Source: Streptomyces profundus
GTDB taxonomy: Bacteria > Actinomycetota > Actinomycetes > Streptomycetales > Streptomycetaceae
DNA length: 64,000 nt
Reading direction: 5' to 3'
Assembly: GCF_020740535.1 (NCBI RefSeq)
Contig: NZ_CP082362.1
Span: 5,825,501-5,889,500 of the forward strand
The position numbers and the translations under genes were made by a program. Positions within the stretch are counted from its first letter, which is position 1, and each line of letters starts with the position of its first letter. The notes under the pieces were generated by a model. The model did no database searches. It saw only the letters and a list, made by a program, of their open reading frames with translations, and was not told the origin of the DNA. Below are positions 42,853 to 51,410 of the stretch, one piece after another.

Positions 42853-43611
42853 TCACCGCCGCTGGTGCAGGGCCTGTTCGATGGCCTTCATCACCTCGGG
42901 CAGCGGCGCGTCCGTCCTGGCGACCGTCACCAGCACCTCGCCGTTCCTGGTCGCCGTGGCCGCCGGCGGGTTGCCCCTGGCCGCACCGGACGGCAGGTCA
43001 CCGAAGGCACGCCGCACGATGGTGAACGCGTGGTCGAGCGCCGCCTCCACGTCCCCCTGCCCCTCCCGGCGCAGCCAGCGGCGCAGCACGTGGTTGTGCG
43101 CCGTCACCACCGCCGAGGCGGCCACCTCGGCGAGCAGTGGTTCGTCGCCGAGGTGCGAGTGCTCGTCGAACTCCGCCAACAGGTAGCGGGTGAAGAGCCG
43201 TTCGTAGCGGGAGACGGAGGCGATCTCGCGTTCCCGCAGCGCCGGCACCTCGCGGGTCAGCCGGTAGCGGGCCACCGAGAGGGCGGGTGAGGCGGCGTAC
43301 ATCCGCATCACCTCCTTGATCCCCCGGCAGATCGTGTCGATCGGGTTCTCCTGGGCCGGTGCCCCCAACAGCACCGCCTGGACCCGCTCCAGGGTGTCGT
43401 CGTGGTCGGGGAAGATCGCCTCCTCCTTGGACCGGAAGTGGCGGAAGAACGTCCGTCTGGCGACGCCGGCCGTGGCGGCGATCTCGTCGACCGTGGTGGC
43501 CTCGTACCCCTTGGTGGCGAACAACTCCAGGGCCGCCGCCGCGAGTTCGCGGCGGACCTTGCGGCGCTGGGAGGACTGCTGGGTGCGAGCCGACTTCACG
43601 GGACGAGCCAT
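42853..43611 (-). CDS. TetR-family regulator
   Basis: 252 residues from ATG 43611; an upstream ATG at 43629 is also possible. The HTH is AALELFATKGYEATTVDEIAATAGVARRTFFRHFRSKEEAIF, typical TetR with the arginine/phenylalanine recognition helix. The C-terminal domain contains HNHVLRRWLRREG. As I recall, TetR genes of this kind precede ccr and the ethylmalonyl-CoA mutase gene in Streptomyces; here it is followed directly by the CitE-like lyase, which it may control. Confidence 0.87.
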   Translation of the reverse strand: MARPVKSARTQQSSQRRKVRRELAAAALELFATKGYEATTVDEIAATAGVARRTFFRHFRSKEEAIFPDHDDTLERVQAVLLGAPAQENPIDTICRGIKEVMRMYAASPALSVARYRLTREVPALREREIASVSRYERLFTRYLLAEFDEHSHLGDEPLLAEVAASAVVTAHNHVLRRWLRREGQGDVEAALDHAFTIVRRAFGDLPSGAARGNPPAATATRNGEVLVTVARTDAPLPEVMKAIEQALHQRR

Positions 43612-43681
43612 GCAGGGAACGTACTCCATGCGCGGCGTCCCACGCTCCCGGATACCCCCTGTTCCGGGCGCGTGAGGCGAC

Positions 43682-44197
43682 TCAGGGCAACGGAGCGGTG
43701 CGCCGTTCCTCGGCCACCAGTGTCTCGCCGATCCGCTCCTCGCGGCGTCGCCCGTCGGGTGGCAGCCCGGCCGCCGTGTAGAAGCGTTGGGCGCGCTCGT
43801 TGCCGACCACCACCCACAGCCGCACCCTGCGGTGCCCCCGAGCGGCCAGCCGGTCGCGCGAGGCCGCCAGCAGCGCCCGGCCGACGCCGCCGCCCCAGGC
43901 GTCGGGGCGGACATAGAGGGCGTACAACTCGCCGTCGCCATGGCCGTCCCCGTCGCCGTCCGTCCGGTAGGGCCCGGACGATGCCCAGCCGAGCAGCTCG
44001 CCGCCCGGCCGCTGGGCCACCACATGCCCGTCCAGCGTCGGCCGCGTCCCCAGCCAGCGGACGAACCGCTCGGGGCGGAGCCCGGCCAGGAACTCCGCCG
44101 GCATCAGCCCCCGGTACGCCGTCCGCCAGCCGGCCACCCGCAGATCGGCGACGGCCGGCGCGTCACCCTCGGTCATCGGTCGTATCGCGGTGTCCAT
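43682..44197 (-). CDS. GNAT-family N-acetyltransferase
   Basis: 171 residues from ATG 44197. Motif A is YVRPDAWGGGVGRALLAASRDRLAARG, and NERAQRFYTAAGLPPDG is the C-terminal GNAT element. The N-terminal IRPMTEGDAPAVADLRVAGWRTAYRGLMP is typical of the family. An internal DGDGDGHGDGE stretch is an unusual acidic low-complexity insert. Substrate unknown. Confidence 0.87.
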   Translation of the reverse strand: MDTAIRPMTEGDAPAVADLRVAGWRTAYRGLMPAEFLAGLRPERFVRWLGTRPTLDGHVVAQRPGGELLGWASSGPYRTDGDGDGHGDGELYALYVRPDAWGGGVGRALLAASRDRLAARGHRRVRLWVVVGNERAQRFYTAAGLPPDGRRREERIGETLVAEERRTAPLP

Positions 44198-44315
44198 GGC
44201 GGCACGGTAGCGCCGCGGGGAGGCGCGTCGCCCCGGTCGCCGGGTGGGCCGGGCGCCACTACGGTGGAGCAAAGTGCCCCAAAAGGAGCAAGAACGTGCG
44301 TGCCTGGAGGTAACT

Positions 44316-45461
44316 GTGAAGGCGGTCGTGTACCAGGAGCCCTACTCCGTGACTGTGGAGGACGTACCCGACGCGCGGATCGAGGATCCGAACGACGTGG
44401 TCATCCGGGTCACCACCAGTGCCATCTGCGGATCCGATCTGCACATGTACGAGGGCCGCACCGGCGCCGAGTCGGGCATCGTCTTCGGCCACGAGAACAT
44501 GGGCGTCGTCCAGGAGGTCGGTCCTGGCGTGGCCAGGATCAAGAAGGGTGACCGCGTCGTCCTCCCGTTCAACGTCGGCTGTGGCTTCTGCAAGAACTGC
44601 CTCGCCGGCAAGACCGGATTCTGTCTCACGGTCAACGAGGGCTTCGCCGGCGGCGCCTACGGCTATGTCTCCATGGGCCCCTACCGGGGCGGCCAGGCCG
44701 AGTACCTGCGCGTCCCCTTCGCGGACTTCAACTGCCTGACGCTGCCTCCCGGCGAGGAGCACGAGGACGACTTCGCGCTGCTGGCGGACATCTTCCCCAC
44801 CGGCTACCACGCCACCGAGCTGGCCGATGTCAGCCCGGGCGAGACGGTCAGTGTCTTCGGCGCCGGCCCGGTCGGTCTGATGGCGGCCTACTCGGCGCTG
44901 CTGCGCGGGGCGAGCAAGGTCTTCGTGGTGGACCGGCAGGCGGACCGGCTGGCTCTGGCCGAGCGCATCGGCGCCATTCCCATCGACTACTCCAAGGCCG
45001 ACGCCGCCGCCCAGATCAAGGACCAGACGGGCGGCGAGGGCACGGACAAGGGCATCGACGCCGTCGGCTACCAGGCGACGGTCAAGGAGGGCGACGAACA
45101 GCCGGCCATCGTGCTCAACACGCTGATCGACTCGGTCCGCCCCACCGGCGCCCTCGGCGTCGTCGGGCTCTATGTCCCGGAGGACCCCGGCGGCCCGAGC
45201 GAGAGCGCCCAGCACGGTCAACTCCTCGTCAAGATCGGCAAGTTCTTCGAGAAGGGCCTGCGGATGGGCTCCGGGCAGGCCAACGTCAAGGCGTACAACC
45301 GGCAGCTGCGTGATCTGATCATCGCCGGCCGGGCCACCCCCAGCTTCGTGGTCTCCCACCGGCTGCCGCTGGCCCAGGCGCCGGAGGCCTACGACCGCTT
45401 CGACAAGCGGGCCGAGGGCTGGACCAAGGTCCTCCTCAAGCCCGAACTCAGCGCCGTCTGA
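44316..45461 (+). CDS. Zinc-dependent alcohol dehydrogenase, glutathione-independent formaldehyde dehydrogenase type
   Basis: 381 residues from GTG 44316 with GGAGGT upstream. MDR features: catalytic zinc ligands in ICGSDLHMYEG and FGHENMG, a structural zinc loop VGCGFCKNCLAGKTGFC, the insert GGAYGYVSMGPYRGGQAEY typical of formaldehyde-dismutase-like enzymes, the Rossmann motif VSVFGAGPVGLMAAYSALLRGA, and GIDAVGYQ. It may oxidise formaldehyde or other aldehydes using NAD. Confidence 0.9.
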   Translation: MKAVVYQEPYSVTVEDVPDARIEDPNDVVIRVTTSAICGSDLHMYEGRTGAESGIVFGHENMGVVQEVGPGVARIKKGDRVVLPFNVGCGFCKNCLAGKTGFCLTVNEGFAGGAYGYVSMGPYRGGQAEYLRVPFADFNCLTLPPGEEHEDDFALLADIFPTGYHATELADVSPGETVSVFGAGPVGLMAAYSALLRGASKVFVVDRQADRLALAERIGAIPIDYSKADAAAQIKDQTGGEGTDKGIDAVGYQATVKEGDEQPAIVLNTLIDSVRPTGALGVVGLYVPEDPGGPSESAQHGQLLVKIGKFFEKGLRMGSGQANVKAYNRQLRDLIIAGRATPSFVVSHRLPLAQAPEAYDRFDKRAEGWTKVLLKPELSAV

Positions 45462-45475
45462 CCCGCGCGCGCCCC

Positions 45476-45502
45476 GTCCCGCCCCGTCCGACGGGGCGGG
45501 AC
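45476..45502. terminator. Strong bidirectional terminator
   Basis: GTCCCGCCCCGTC and GACGGGGCGGGAC are perfect 13-bp arms around a single C, lying between the convergent dehydrogenase gene and the ABC exporter operon. Confidence 0.75.
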
Positions 45503-45533
45503 CTCTCCGGTCACCGCGACCGTGGCCGCGCCC

Positions 45534-46328
45534 TCAACTGCTCGCGCTGTCGTATCGAGCGAGCCCCCGCCGCCACACCAGCGCCGTGAGGGAGAACGAG
45601 GCGAGCAGCACGACGGGTGCGAGGACAAGGGAAGAACTCGGGTCGAGAAACCGCTGCGCCGGATAGGAGCCGCTGAGCGCGGCCGGAGCGAATGACACGA
45701 GAACGACCTGGAACGTGCGCGGAAAGAACTGCCGCGGATACTGTCCTGAGCCGCGCCAGGCGGCGGCCAACTCGTTCACCGGCTCGACGGAACGTACCCA
45801 GAAGGCGGCAAAGGCCAGGTTGGCCCAGAACGCGCAGTAGGCGAAGGATCCGACGAGTGCCCACACCAGCACGCACACCATGGCATGGGGATCGGGGCGG
45901 ATATCGAATTCCTGGATCGCGATCGCGAGGATCGCGAATCCGGTGAGACACCTCCCCAGCTCGGTCGGCTGGATCCAGCGCAGCACCGCGTAGAAGAACG
46001 TCGGTACGGGCCTGATGATCGCGAGGTCCAACTCGCCCCGACGAACGGCGAGGTCGAACGCGCGCAGGCCGGGCGTGACAAAGCAGTCCATCAGGCCCGT
46101 GGTGATGGCGAAGATGCCGACGGCGAGAACGGACTCCCGTGGGATCGCCTGGTCCGTGCCCGGGTGTCCGGTAAGGATCAGCACCGGAAGGATGCCGACG
46201 GCCAGCTCTCCCACGCTCGCGCCCAGGTGTGTCCACGCCTGCGAACGGAACTGGAGATCCCGCATCAGCGCCTGACGCACCAACTGTCGCCACACCCGGA
46301 ACGTGACCCGCGCGGTTCTGAGGTTCAC
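45534..46328 (-). CDS. ABC-2 family exporter permease (second subunit)
   Basis: 264 residues from GTG 46328, overlapping the first permease by four bases. Six hydrophobic segments can be traced (GELAVGILPVLILTG, ESVLAVGIFAITTGLMDCF, YAVLRWIQPTELGRCLTGFAILAIAI, VCVLVWALVGSFAYCAFW, FQVVLVSFAPAALSGSYPA, LAPVVLLASFSLTALVW). The RGELDLAIIRPVP motif is typical of the ABC-2/DUF990-type permeases. It pairs with the next gene to form the membrane part of an exporter of unknown cargo. Confidence 0.85.
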   Translation of the reverse strand: MNLRTARVTFRVWRQLVRQALMRDLQFRSQAWTHLGASVGELAVGILPVLILTGHPGTDQAIPRESVLAVGIFAITTGLMDCFVTPGLRAFDLAVRRGELDLAIIRPVPTFFYAVLRWIQPTELGRCLTGFAILAIAIQEFDIRPDPHAMVCVLVWALVGSFAYCAFWANLAFAAFWVRSVEPVNELAAAWRGSGQYPRQFFPRTFQVVLVSFAPAALSGSYPAQRFLDPSSSLVLAPVVLLASFSLTALVWRRGLARYDSASS

Positions 46329-47140
46329 GCGCCGGCCCCCTGGTAGCGGCGAAGCCCTCGGCGCCAGACGATACGGGCGGCTCCGAGGGAAAGCAGCGTC
46401 CAACCCAGCTGAATCGCCAGCCCGGCCCGCAGGGTGACGGCGCTCGGCTCCAGCAGTGTGTCGATGGGAAACGCGACGATATAGCCGAAGGGCTGGACAG
46501 CGAGAAACGGACCCCAGGCGGCAGGCATGACCGCCAGGGGGACGAGCGCGCCCGAAAGGAGGAGCGTGATCAGTTGCCGGAACCGGTCGACGGCGCTGAT
46601 GTCCTGCCACCAGAAGGCGAGTGAACCGACGACGATGTCGAGGCTGAAGGTCATCGTGGCGCCCATGGCGAGGGCCCAGGCGAAGAGCAGCCAACGTCGG
46701 GGCTCGGCCGGGGGATCGAAGTCGCCCTGGAAGGCCACCACCAGGGCGGCGACAAGAGGCAGCAGCGTGGCGAGCTTCGCGGCCTTCTCGCCGATGTTGT
46801 TGGCCGCGGCGGCCAGATGGGTGGAACACGGCCGGACCAGCCAGGTGTTCAGGCGTCCCAGGCGAATGCTCTCCGCGAGGAACCTCGCGGTCCAGCTCGA
46901 TGTGAGCATGGTGACCAGACTCACGAGAACCAGATAGGTCGTCAGGTATTCCCGGGTGACCGGGGGCCTTGCGCCGTGGGAGATGGCACCTCGCCATACC
47001 AGGAGGGAAATCAGCGGTAGGACGACGACGCTCGCCTGCATCGCCAACAGCCACCAGCGGTACTGGGCGATCATCTGGATTTCCTGGCGCAACACGGAGC
47101 GGAGAAGACGCGCGTCGCGTCGAAGGGCGTGGCGCGTCAC
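46325..47140 (-). CDS. ABC-2 family exporter permease (first subunit)
   Basis: 271 residues from GTG 47140. It is a paralogue-type partner of the downstream permease with six predicted spans and the family motif RLGRLNTWLVRPCSTHLAAA. It shares GTGA overlaps with both neighbours, so all three genes are coupled as one operon in the order ATPase, permease, permease. No immunity or peptide precursor gene is recognised beside it. Confidence 0.85.
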   Translation of the reverse strand: MTRHALRRDARLLRSVLRQEIQMIAQYRWWLLAMQASVVVLPLISLLVWRGAISHGARPPVTREYLTTYLVLVSLVTMLTSSWTARFLAESIRLGRLNTWLVRPCSTHLAAAANNIGEKAAKLATLLPLVAALVVAFQGDFDPPAEPRRWLLFAWALAMGATMTFSLDIVVGSLAFWWQDISAVDRFRQLITLLLSGALVPLAVMPAAWGPFLAVQPFGYIVAFPIDTLLEPSAVTLRAGLAIQLGWTLLSLGAARIVWRRGLRRYQGAGA

Positions 47141-48144
47141 GCGTCTGGTCCGTTGCCGCTGAACACCTTGGCCATGACCTCATCGAGCCCGGCCTCGATG
47201 ATCCGGATATCGACGAGATCGCCCCAACGCGTCGCGGCCCGCACCAGCATCCCCACCGGTTCCGTGTCGAGTCGCAACCGAACGCGGTGCGTTCCGATTT
47301 CGACCGACGCCCGGAGCACCTCCATCGGAATCCGAGGAGCGTCCCGGTAGGTGAGTTCCACTTCCCTGGTGAGATTCGCCCGGGCGCGTAGCGCGGCGAG
47401 ATCCCCGTCGAACGCCGCTCTACCGTCCCTGACAATGACGACGCGGTCGCAGAGCGCCGCCACATCGTTCATATCGTGACTGGTCAGGACAACCGTGGTG
47501 CCGAACGTGGCGTTGATCTCCCGCAGATGGTTCCGCACGATCGCCTTGGCCTCGACATCGAGACCGATGGTCGGCTCGTCGGCGAACAGGAGAGCCGGTC
47601 GGTGCAGCAGGGCCAGCGCGAGTTCGCAGCGCATTCGCTGGCCGAGGGAGAGATGACGCACCGGCGTGTCCAGGATGGTGCCGATATCCAGCAGTTCACC
47701 GAGTCGTTGGACCATTTCCGAGAAGTCGCCGCCCGGGATCTCGTACATGCTCCGGTGGATCCTGAACGACTCACGGGTGGACACATCCCACCAGAGCATC
47801 GACTTCTGGCCGAAGACCACGGAGATCCGCGACAGGAACGCGTAGGAGCGATTCGTTGGCGACTCGCCACAGACGCGCAGACTGCCCGTGGTGGGCACCA
47901 GCAGTCCGCAGAGCATTTTGACGGTGGTGGTCTTCCCCGCGCCGTTCGGCCCCAGCAGGCCGACGATCTCTCCGCGCCGCACCTCAAGGTTCAGGTCCTC
48001 GACCGCCGGAACGGTGGTGAGCCTGCGGTGGAAGAGGCTCCGGAAGGCGCCCAGCAGGCTCGGCGGCTGCTCGTAGAAGGCGTAGGACTTGCCCAGGTTC
48101 CGCGTGGTGATGATCGGTTCGGACGCTGCTGTGCGTGCGTGCAC
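47137..48144 (-). CDS. ABC exporter ATP-binding protein
   Basis: About 335 residues from GTG 48144, chosen because GGGGAG stands 6 bases upstream; GTG 48165 is in frame further up. The nucleotide-binding domain is complete: Walker A GLLGPNGAGKTTTVKM, Q-loop VVFGQKSMLWW, signature LSLGQRMRCEL, Walker B ALLFADEPTIGLD and the H-loop LTSHDM. A C-terminal extension of about 90 residues follows, as in ABC-2 export ATPases. Cargo unknown; drug or peptide export is a typical role. Confidence 0.9.
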   Translation of the reverse strand: MHARTAASEPIITTRNLGKSYAFYEQPPSLLGAFRSLFHRRLTTVPAVEDLNLEVRRGEIVGLLGPNGAGKTTTVKMLCGLLVPTTGSLRVCGESPTNRSYAFLSRISVVFGQKSMLWWDVSTRESFRIHRSMYEIPGGDFSEMVQRLGELLDIGTILDTPVRHLSLGQRMRCELALALLHRPALLFADEPTIGLDVEAKAIVRNHLREINATFGTTVVLTSHDMNDVAALCDRVVIVRDGRAAFDGDLAALRARANLTREVELTYRDAPRIPMEVLRASVEIGTHRVRLRLDTEPVGMLVRAATRWGDLVDIRIIEAGLDEVMAKVFSGNGPDA

Positions 48145-48284
48145 GACGGACTCCCCATCGACCACGCAGGGCGGGGCCGATCGACGTCACGTCTGGGGCT
48201 CCAGCCCTGAGGAGCCAACGCTGAGCATAGGGGGGTGGGCCCGCGACCGGCAACGGGCCCACCCCCGGCGGCGAACGAGATGCC

Positions 48285-49529
48285 CTAACGCCCGCTGTCG
48301 CAGAGGGCGTTGTCGATCATGGTGCGCGTCGCCTCGTCCTGGGCGTCCTGCTGTTCCGTGTCCTCGAAGCGGAGGGTGAACACGGCGGCGCTCGCCGCGG
48401 CTTCGCCGTTCTCGGTGACGGCGCCCTCGGAGACCGTGCCGAACGACGTCCCGCCGTGGAACCAGAGACCCGGCTCGCCCGCACCGCAGCGCGGCGCCCA
48501 GACCAGGCCCAGGCCATAGCCAGCGCCCTCGCCGAACACGTCGGCCGGCACCGTCTCCTGCATCTCCGCCAGCCGCTCCGGCGGCAGCAACGTGCCGTCC
48601 AGCAGCGCCCGCAGGAAGGTGTTCATGTCGTCGGGGGTGCTGATCAACCCACCGTCCGCGCCGCCATCGGCCTGGAGCGTGGTGTCCGTCAGCTCGCTCT
48701 CCCCCGGGAACTGGAGATAGCCGTGGGCGGTGGGCTCCGGGACGTAGGCCGAGGTGCCGGGGGAGAAGGTGTGCCTCAGGCCCAGCGGCTCGACGATCCG
48801 CTCGTGCACCTCCCGCTCCCAGCTGTGCCCGGTGGCCTCCTCGATGATCATGCCGGCCAGCAGGTAGTTGGTGTTGGAGTACGCCCACCGAGTCTCGCCC
48901 ACCGGGTCCGCCGCGTCCGGGACCCAGCCTGGCGGCTCGGTCATCGCCAGCGCCACCTTCTCCTCGACCGATCGCACCAGGAAACGTTCCTCGTGGTAGT
49001 TCTCCGGCGTGAGGAGATCGGGGTCGCCGAACAGGAGATCCGTGTAGTTGGTCAGCCCACTGGTGTGCCGCAGCAGGTTCGCCACCGTCACCCGGCTGCC
49101 GTCGTTGCCCTCGCCGGCCACCACCCCCGGCAGCCACTCCTCGACCGTGTCGGACAGCTCCACCCGTCCCTCGTCGACGAGTTGGAGCATCAGCACCGCC
49201 GTGAAGGTCTTGGTGTCACTGCCGATCCGGTAGTACGCGTTCCAGGGCACCTGCTGCTCCGTGCCCAGCTCGGCCACCCCAGCCCTGGCCCGCTCCTCCT
49301 CGTCCGACGCGCTCTCGACGGCCACCGTCAGCCCGGTGGCGCCCGCGTCGACCACCAGCTCCGCCTCCCTTTGCAGACGCGACTCACGCCCCGGGTCGCC
49401 CCCGCCGGCCGAGGACCCGACGGCGGCCCCGTTGGGCAGCAGCGCCATGGCCGCCCCCGTCGCCACCACCCCGGCGCACGCCGTCCACAACCACGCCCGC
49501 GTCAGCCGTCCGCTCCTGGCAAGACTCAT
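48285..49529 (-). CDS. Exported serine hydrolase, class C beta-lactamase/DD-peptidase fold
   Basis: 414 residues from ATG 49529, with GAGGAGG 9 bases upstream. An N-terminal signal or anchor (AWLWTACAGVVATGAAMALLP) exports it. The penicillin-binding fold motifs are Ser104-x-x-Lys107 (IGSDTKTF), YSNTNY and HGGTSFG, with GVVAGEGNDGSRVTVANLLRHTSGL typical of D-aminopeptidase/EstB-like serine hydrolases. It may act as a DD-carboxypeptidase or esterase at the cell surface; true beta-lactamase activity is not implied. Confidence 0.9.
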   Translation of the reverse strand: MSLARSGRLTRAWLWTACAGVVATGAAMALLPNGAAVGSSAGGGDPGRESRLQREAELVVDAGATGLTVAVESASDEEERARAGVAELGTEQQVPWNAYYRIGSDTKTFTAVLMLQLVDEGRVELSDTVEEWLPGVVAGEGNDGSRVTVANLLRHTSGLTNYTDLLFGDPDLLTPENYHEERFLVRSVEEKVALAMTEPPGWVPDAADPVGETRWAYSNTNYLLAGMIIEEATGHSWEREVHERIVEPLGLRHTFSPGTSAYVPEPTAHGYLQFPGESELTDTTLQADGGADGGLISTPDDMNTFLRALLDGTLLPPERLAEMQETVPADVFGEGAGYGLGLVWAPRCGAGEPGLWFHGGTSFGTVSEGAVTENGEAAASAAVFTLRFEDTEQQDAQDEATRTMIDNALCDSGR

Positions 49530-49708
49530 CGGAAAATGCCTCCTCGGCGTCGCCGCCCATGCAAGATCAACAGGTGCGTGATCCACGGTAGAAACGGCCC
49601 GCCCCCGCCACCATGCGGTCCACCCGCCACTGCGGGGTGGGGCTATCCCCCGGGCCGGCCGGTGGATAACGGGTGGCCGTCGCCTTTGACGCCTGGGAGG
49701 GTCGCCCC

Positions 49709-50506
49709 GTGACGGAGACACCCGAACCCGAGGTACTTCAGGACGCGCCGCACCGCACGGTGGTCCGCGTGGGGGACACCGTGCGTCGTCCCACCCACCC
49801 GTGGAGCCCATCGGTCCACGCCCTGCTCCGCCACCTGGAACGCGTCGAATTCCCCTATGCGCCACGGGTGTTGGGCGTCGACGAGGAGGGCCGCGAGGTC
49901 CTCACCCACCTGCCGGGGGACTCGGGCGCCGACGGCTGGGCGCGGATCGTGCCGGACGACGGGCTGCGGGCCTTCGCCCGACTGCTGCGCGCCTACCACG
50001 ACGCCGTCGCCGCCTTCCGCCCGCCGCCGGAGCTCGCCTGGTGCACCGGCCGTGCAGGGCTTCGCGAAGGCGAAGTGATCTGCCACGGCGACTTCGGCCC
50101 CTGGAACGTGGTCTGGGACGGCGCGGACCCCGTCGGCCTGCTCGACTGGGACTATGCCCGCCCGGCCGCCCCCGCGCACGATGTCGCCTACGCCCTGGAG
50201 TACGCGGCCCCCTTCCGCGACGACGAGGAGTGCCTCCGCTGGCTGCGCCACCCCGCGCCCCCCGACCGCCGCCACCGCGTCGAGGTCTTCGCGGACGCCT
50301 ACGGTCTGGACTCGACGGACGGGCTGGACTCGACGGGCGGGCTGGTCGACGCGGTCATCGACGTCCAGGAACAGACCGCCACCCTGGTCGCCGACCTGGC
50401 CGAGCGTGGTCAGGAGCCCCAACGCGGCTGGGTGGCCGACGGCCGCCTCACCGAACTGCGCCGTCGGGCGGCCTGGAGCCGCGCCCATCGCCACCTCTTC
50501 GCATAG
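49709..50506 (+). CDS. Aminoglycoside-phosphotransferase-fold protein
   Basis: 265 residues from GTG 49709 after GGGAGG. The APH catalytic loop VICHGDFGPWNVVWDG and the metal aspartate in GLLDWDYARPAAPAHD are intact. The N-terminal lobe is reduced. Such proteins phosphorylate small molecules, but the family is broad and resistance should not be assumed. An in-frame 18-bp duplication (50306-50341, LDSTDG then LDSTGG) lies in the C-terminal part. Confidence 0.85.
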   Translation: MTETPEPEVLQDAPHRTVVRVGDTVRRPTHPWSPSVHALLRHLERVEFPYAPRVLGVDEEGREVLTHLPGDSGADGWARIVPDDGLRAFARLLRAYHDAVAAFRPPPELAWCTGRAGLREGEVICHGDFGPWNVVWDGADPVGLLDWDYARPAAPAHDVAYALEYAAPFRDDEECLRWLRHPAPPDRRHRVEVFADAYGLDSTDGLDSTGGLVDAVIDVQEQTATLVADLAERGQEPQRGWVADGRLTELRRRAAWSRAHRHLFA

Positions 50507-50534
50507 GCGAACGGGCCACCGCCGCCCCGCCCCG

Positions 50535-50924
50535 TCAGCTGGACGGAATCCGGATGCCGACGCCCGCCTCCATGGCGTCGAGCGCCTCCTGGACGGGTGC
50601 GGTCGGCTCGGTGTTGACGGTGAGGGAGGTGATGGGCGCCCAGCGGGCGTGCGGGTGGGTGTCCTCGGTGACATCGGGGACGGTGTCATGGATCCCGCCG
50701 TCCAGCACCCACAGCTCGCCGTCGTTGTCCGGACCGATCGACTGAACCGTCCAGGCATGGGTGATGTCGGTCAGGTGCCCCGTCTGCCGGGCGAGCGCGA
50801 GCCGCCCGGTCAGCGCGAGGTCGCCGTGCGCCGGGACGGTCGCCTGCGGCAGCTGGTCGCGGTGGAGGAGCACGTACCCGTTGCGGGTGGTGACGAGGAC
50901 GATCACGCGGGTCTGCTGGGACAT
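50535..50924 (-). CDS. Nudix-like protein with a degenerate catalytic box
   Basis: 129 residues. MSQQTRVIVLVTTRNGYVLLHRDQLPQATVPAHGDLAL begins like a Nudix beta-sheet, and the next protein (50961-51389) is a paralogue, but the Nudix box glutamates are missing (HGDLALTGRLALARQTGHLTD). It should lack pyrophosphohydrolase activity and might bind a nucleotide instead. The gene is separated from its paralogue by 36 bases in the same orientation. Function unknown. Confidence 0.65.
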   Translation of the reverse strand: MSQQTRVIVLVTTRNGYVLLHRDQLPQATVPAHGDLALTGRLALARQTGHLTDITHAWTVQSIGPDNDGELWVLDGGIHDTVPDVTEDTHPHARWAPITSLTVNTEPTAPVQEALDAMEAGVGIRIPSS

Positions 50925-50960
50925 CTCTGTTCCTTCTCTTCCGGTCGTTCGGTCGTTCGG

Positions 50961-51389
50961 TCAGGTGTAGGCGGCGTCGGGGCGTTCGCCGTTGATGAGC
51001 ACCGGGACGCGGCGCCGCTGCGCGGCGGCGGTGAGGGCGTACCGGACGATGGGGGGCGGCTCGTGGAGTTCGCGCAGCGGGAGCCAACCGGCGTTGGCGG
51101 GGAGGTGCTTGTTCACGCCGGCCGGGACGGTCGGCGTGTGCCCGCCGTCGAGCACATAGGTGAGGGAGACGGCGGGCCGGTGGGTAACGCTGATGGCGTA
51201 GGCGTCGGTGACGCCCCGGTCGTACCCGGTGGTGTCCATCAACGTCCGCCGCGCGGTGAGCACCGGGCAGTGCCTCGGCGGAACGGTGCCGTGCGGCAGC
51301 GTCCAGCCGTTCGGACCCTGCACCATCAGCAGGTGCCCGTCCCGCGTGGTGGCCAGAACCATGAACGACATGGGCGGACTGGTGTCCAT
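50961..51389 (-). CDS. Nudix-like protein with a degenerate catalytic box
   Basis: 142 residues starting MDTSPPMSFMVLATTRDGHLLMVQGPNGWTLPHGTVPPRH. The WTLPHG strand and the spacing to ARRTLMDTTGYD place a Nudix box, but the metal glutamates are replaced (expected E becomes H, RE becomes RT, EE becomes DT). It is probably a non-catalytic binding or regulatory protein. Paralogue of 50535-50924 and upstream of it in one likely operon. Confidence 0.68.
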   Translation of the reverse strand: MDTSPPMSFMVLATTRDGHLLMVQGPNGWTLPHGTVPPRHCPVLTARRTLMDTTGYDRGVTDAYAISVTHRPAVSLTYVLDGGHTPTVPAGVNKHLPANAGWLPLRELHEPPPIVRYALTAAAQRRRVPVLINGERPDAAYT

Positions 51390-51410
51390 GAAGTGGTGCT
51401 TCCTCGCTGG

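Noticed and set aside
45534..48144. Possible low-GC foreign origin of the ABC exporter
   Set aside because: A hand count of one line gave about 63% GC, but a line in the adjacent dehydrogenase gene gave nearly the same, so no compositional claim is made.
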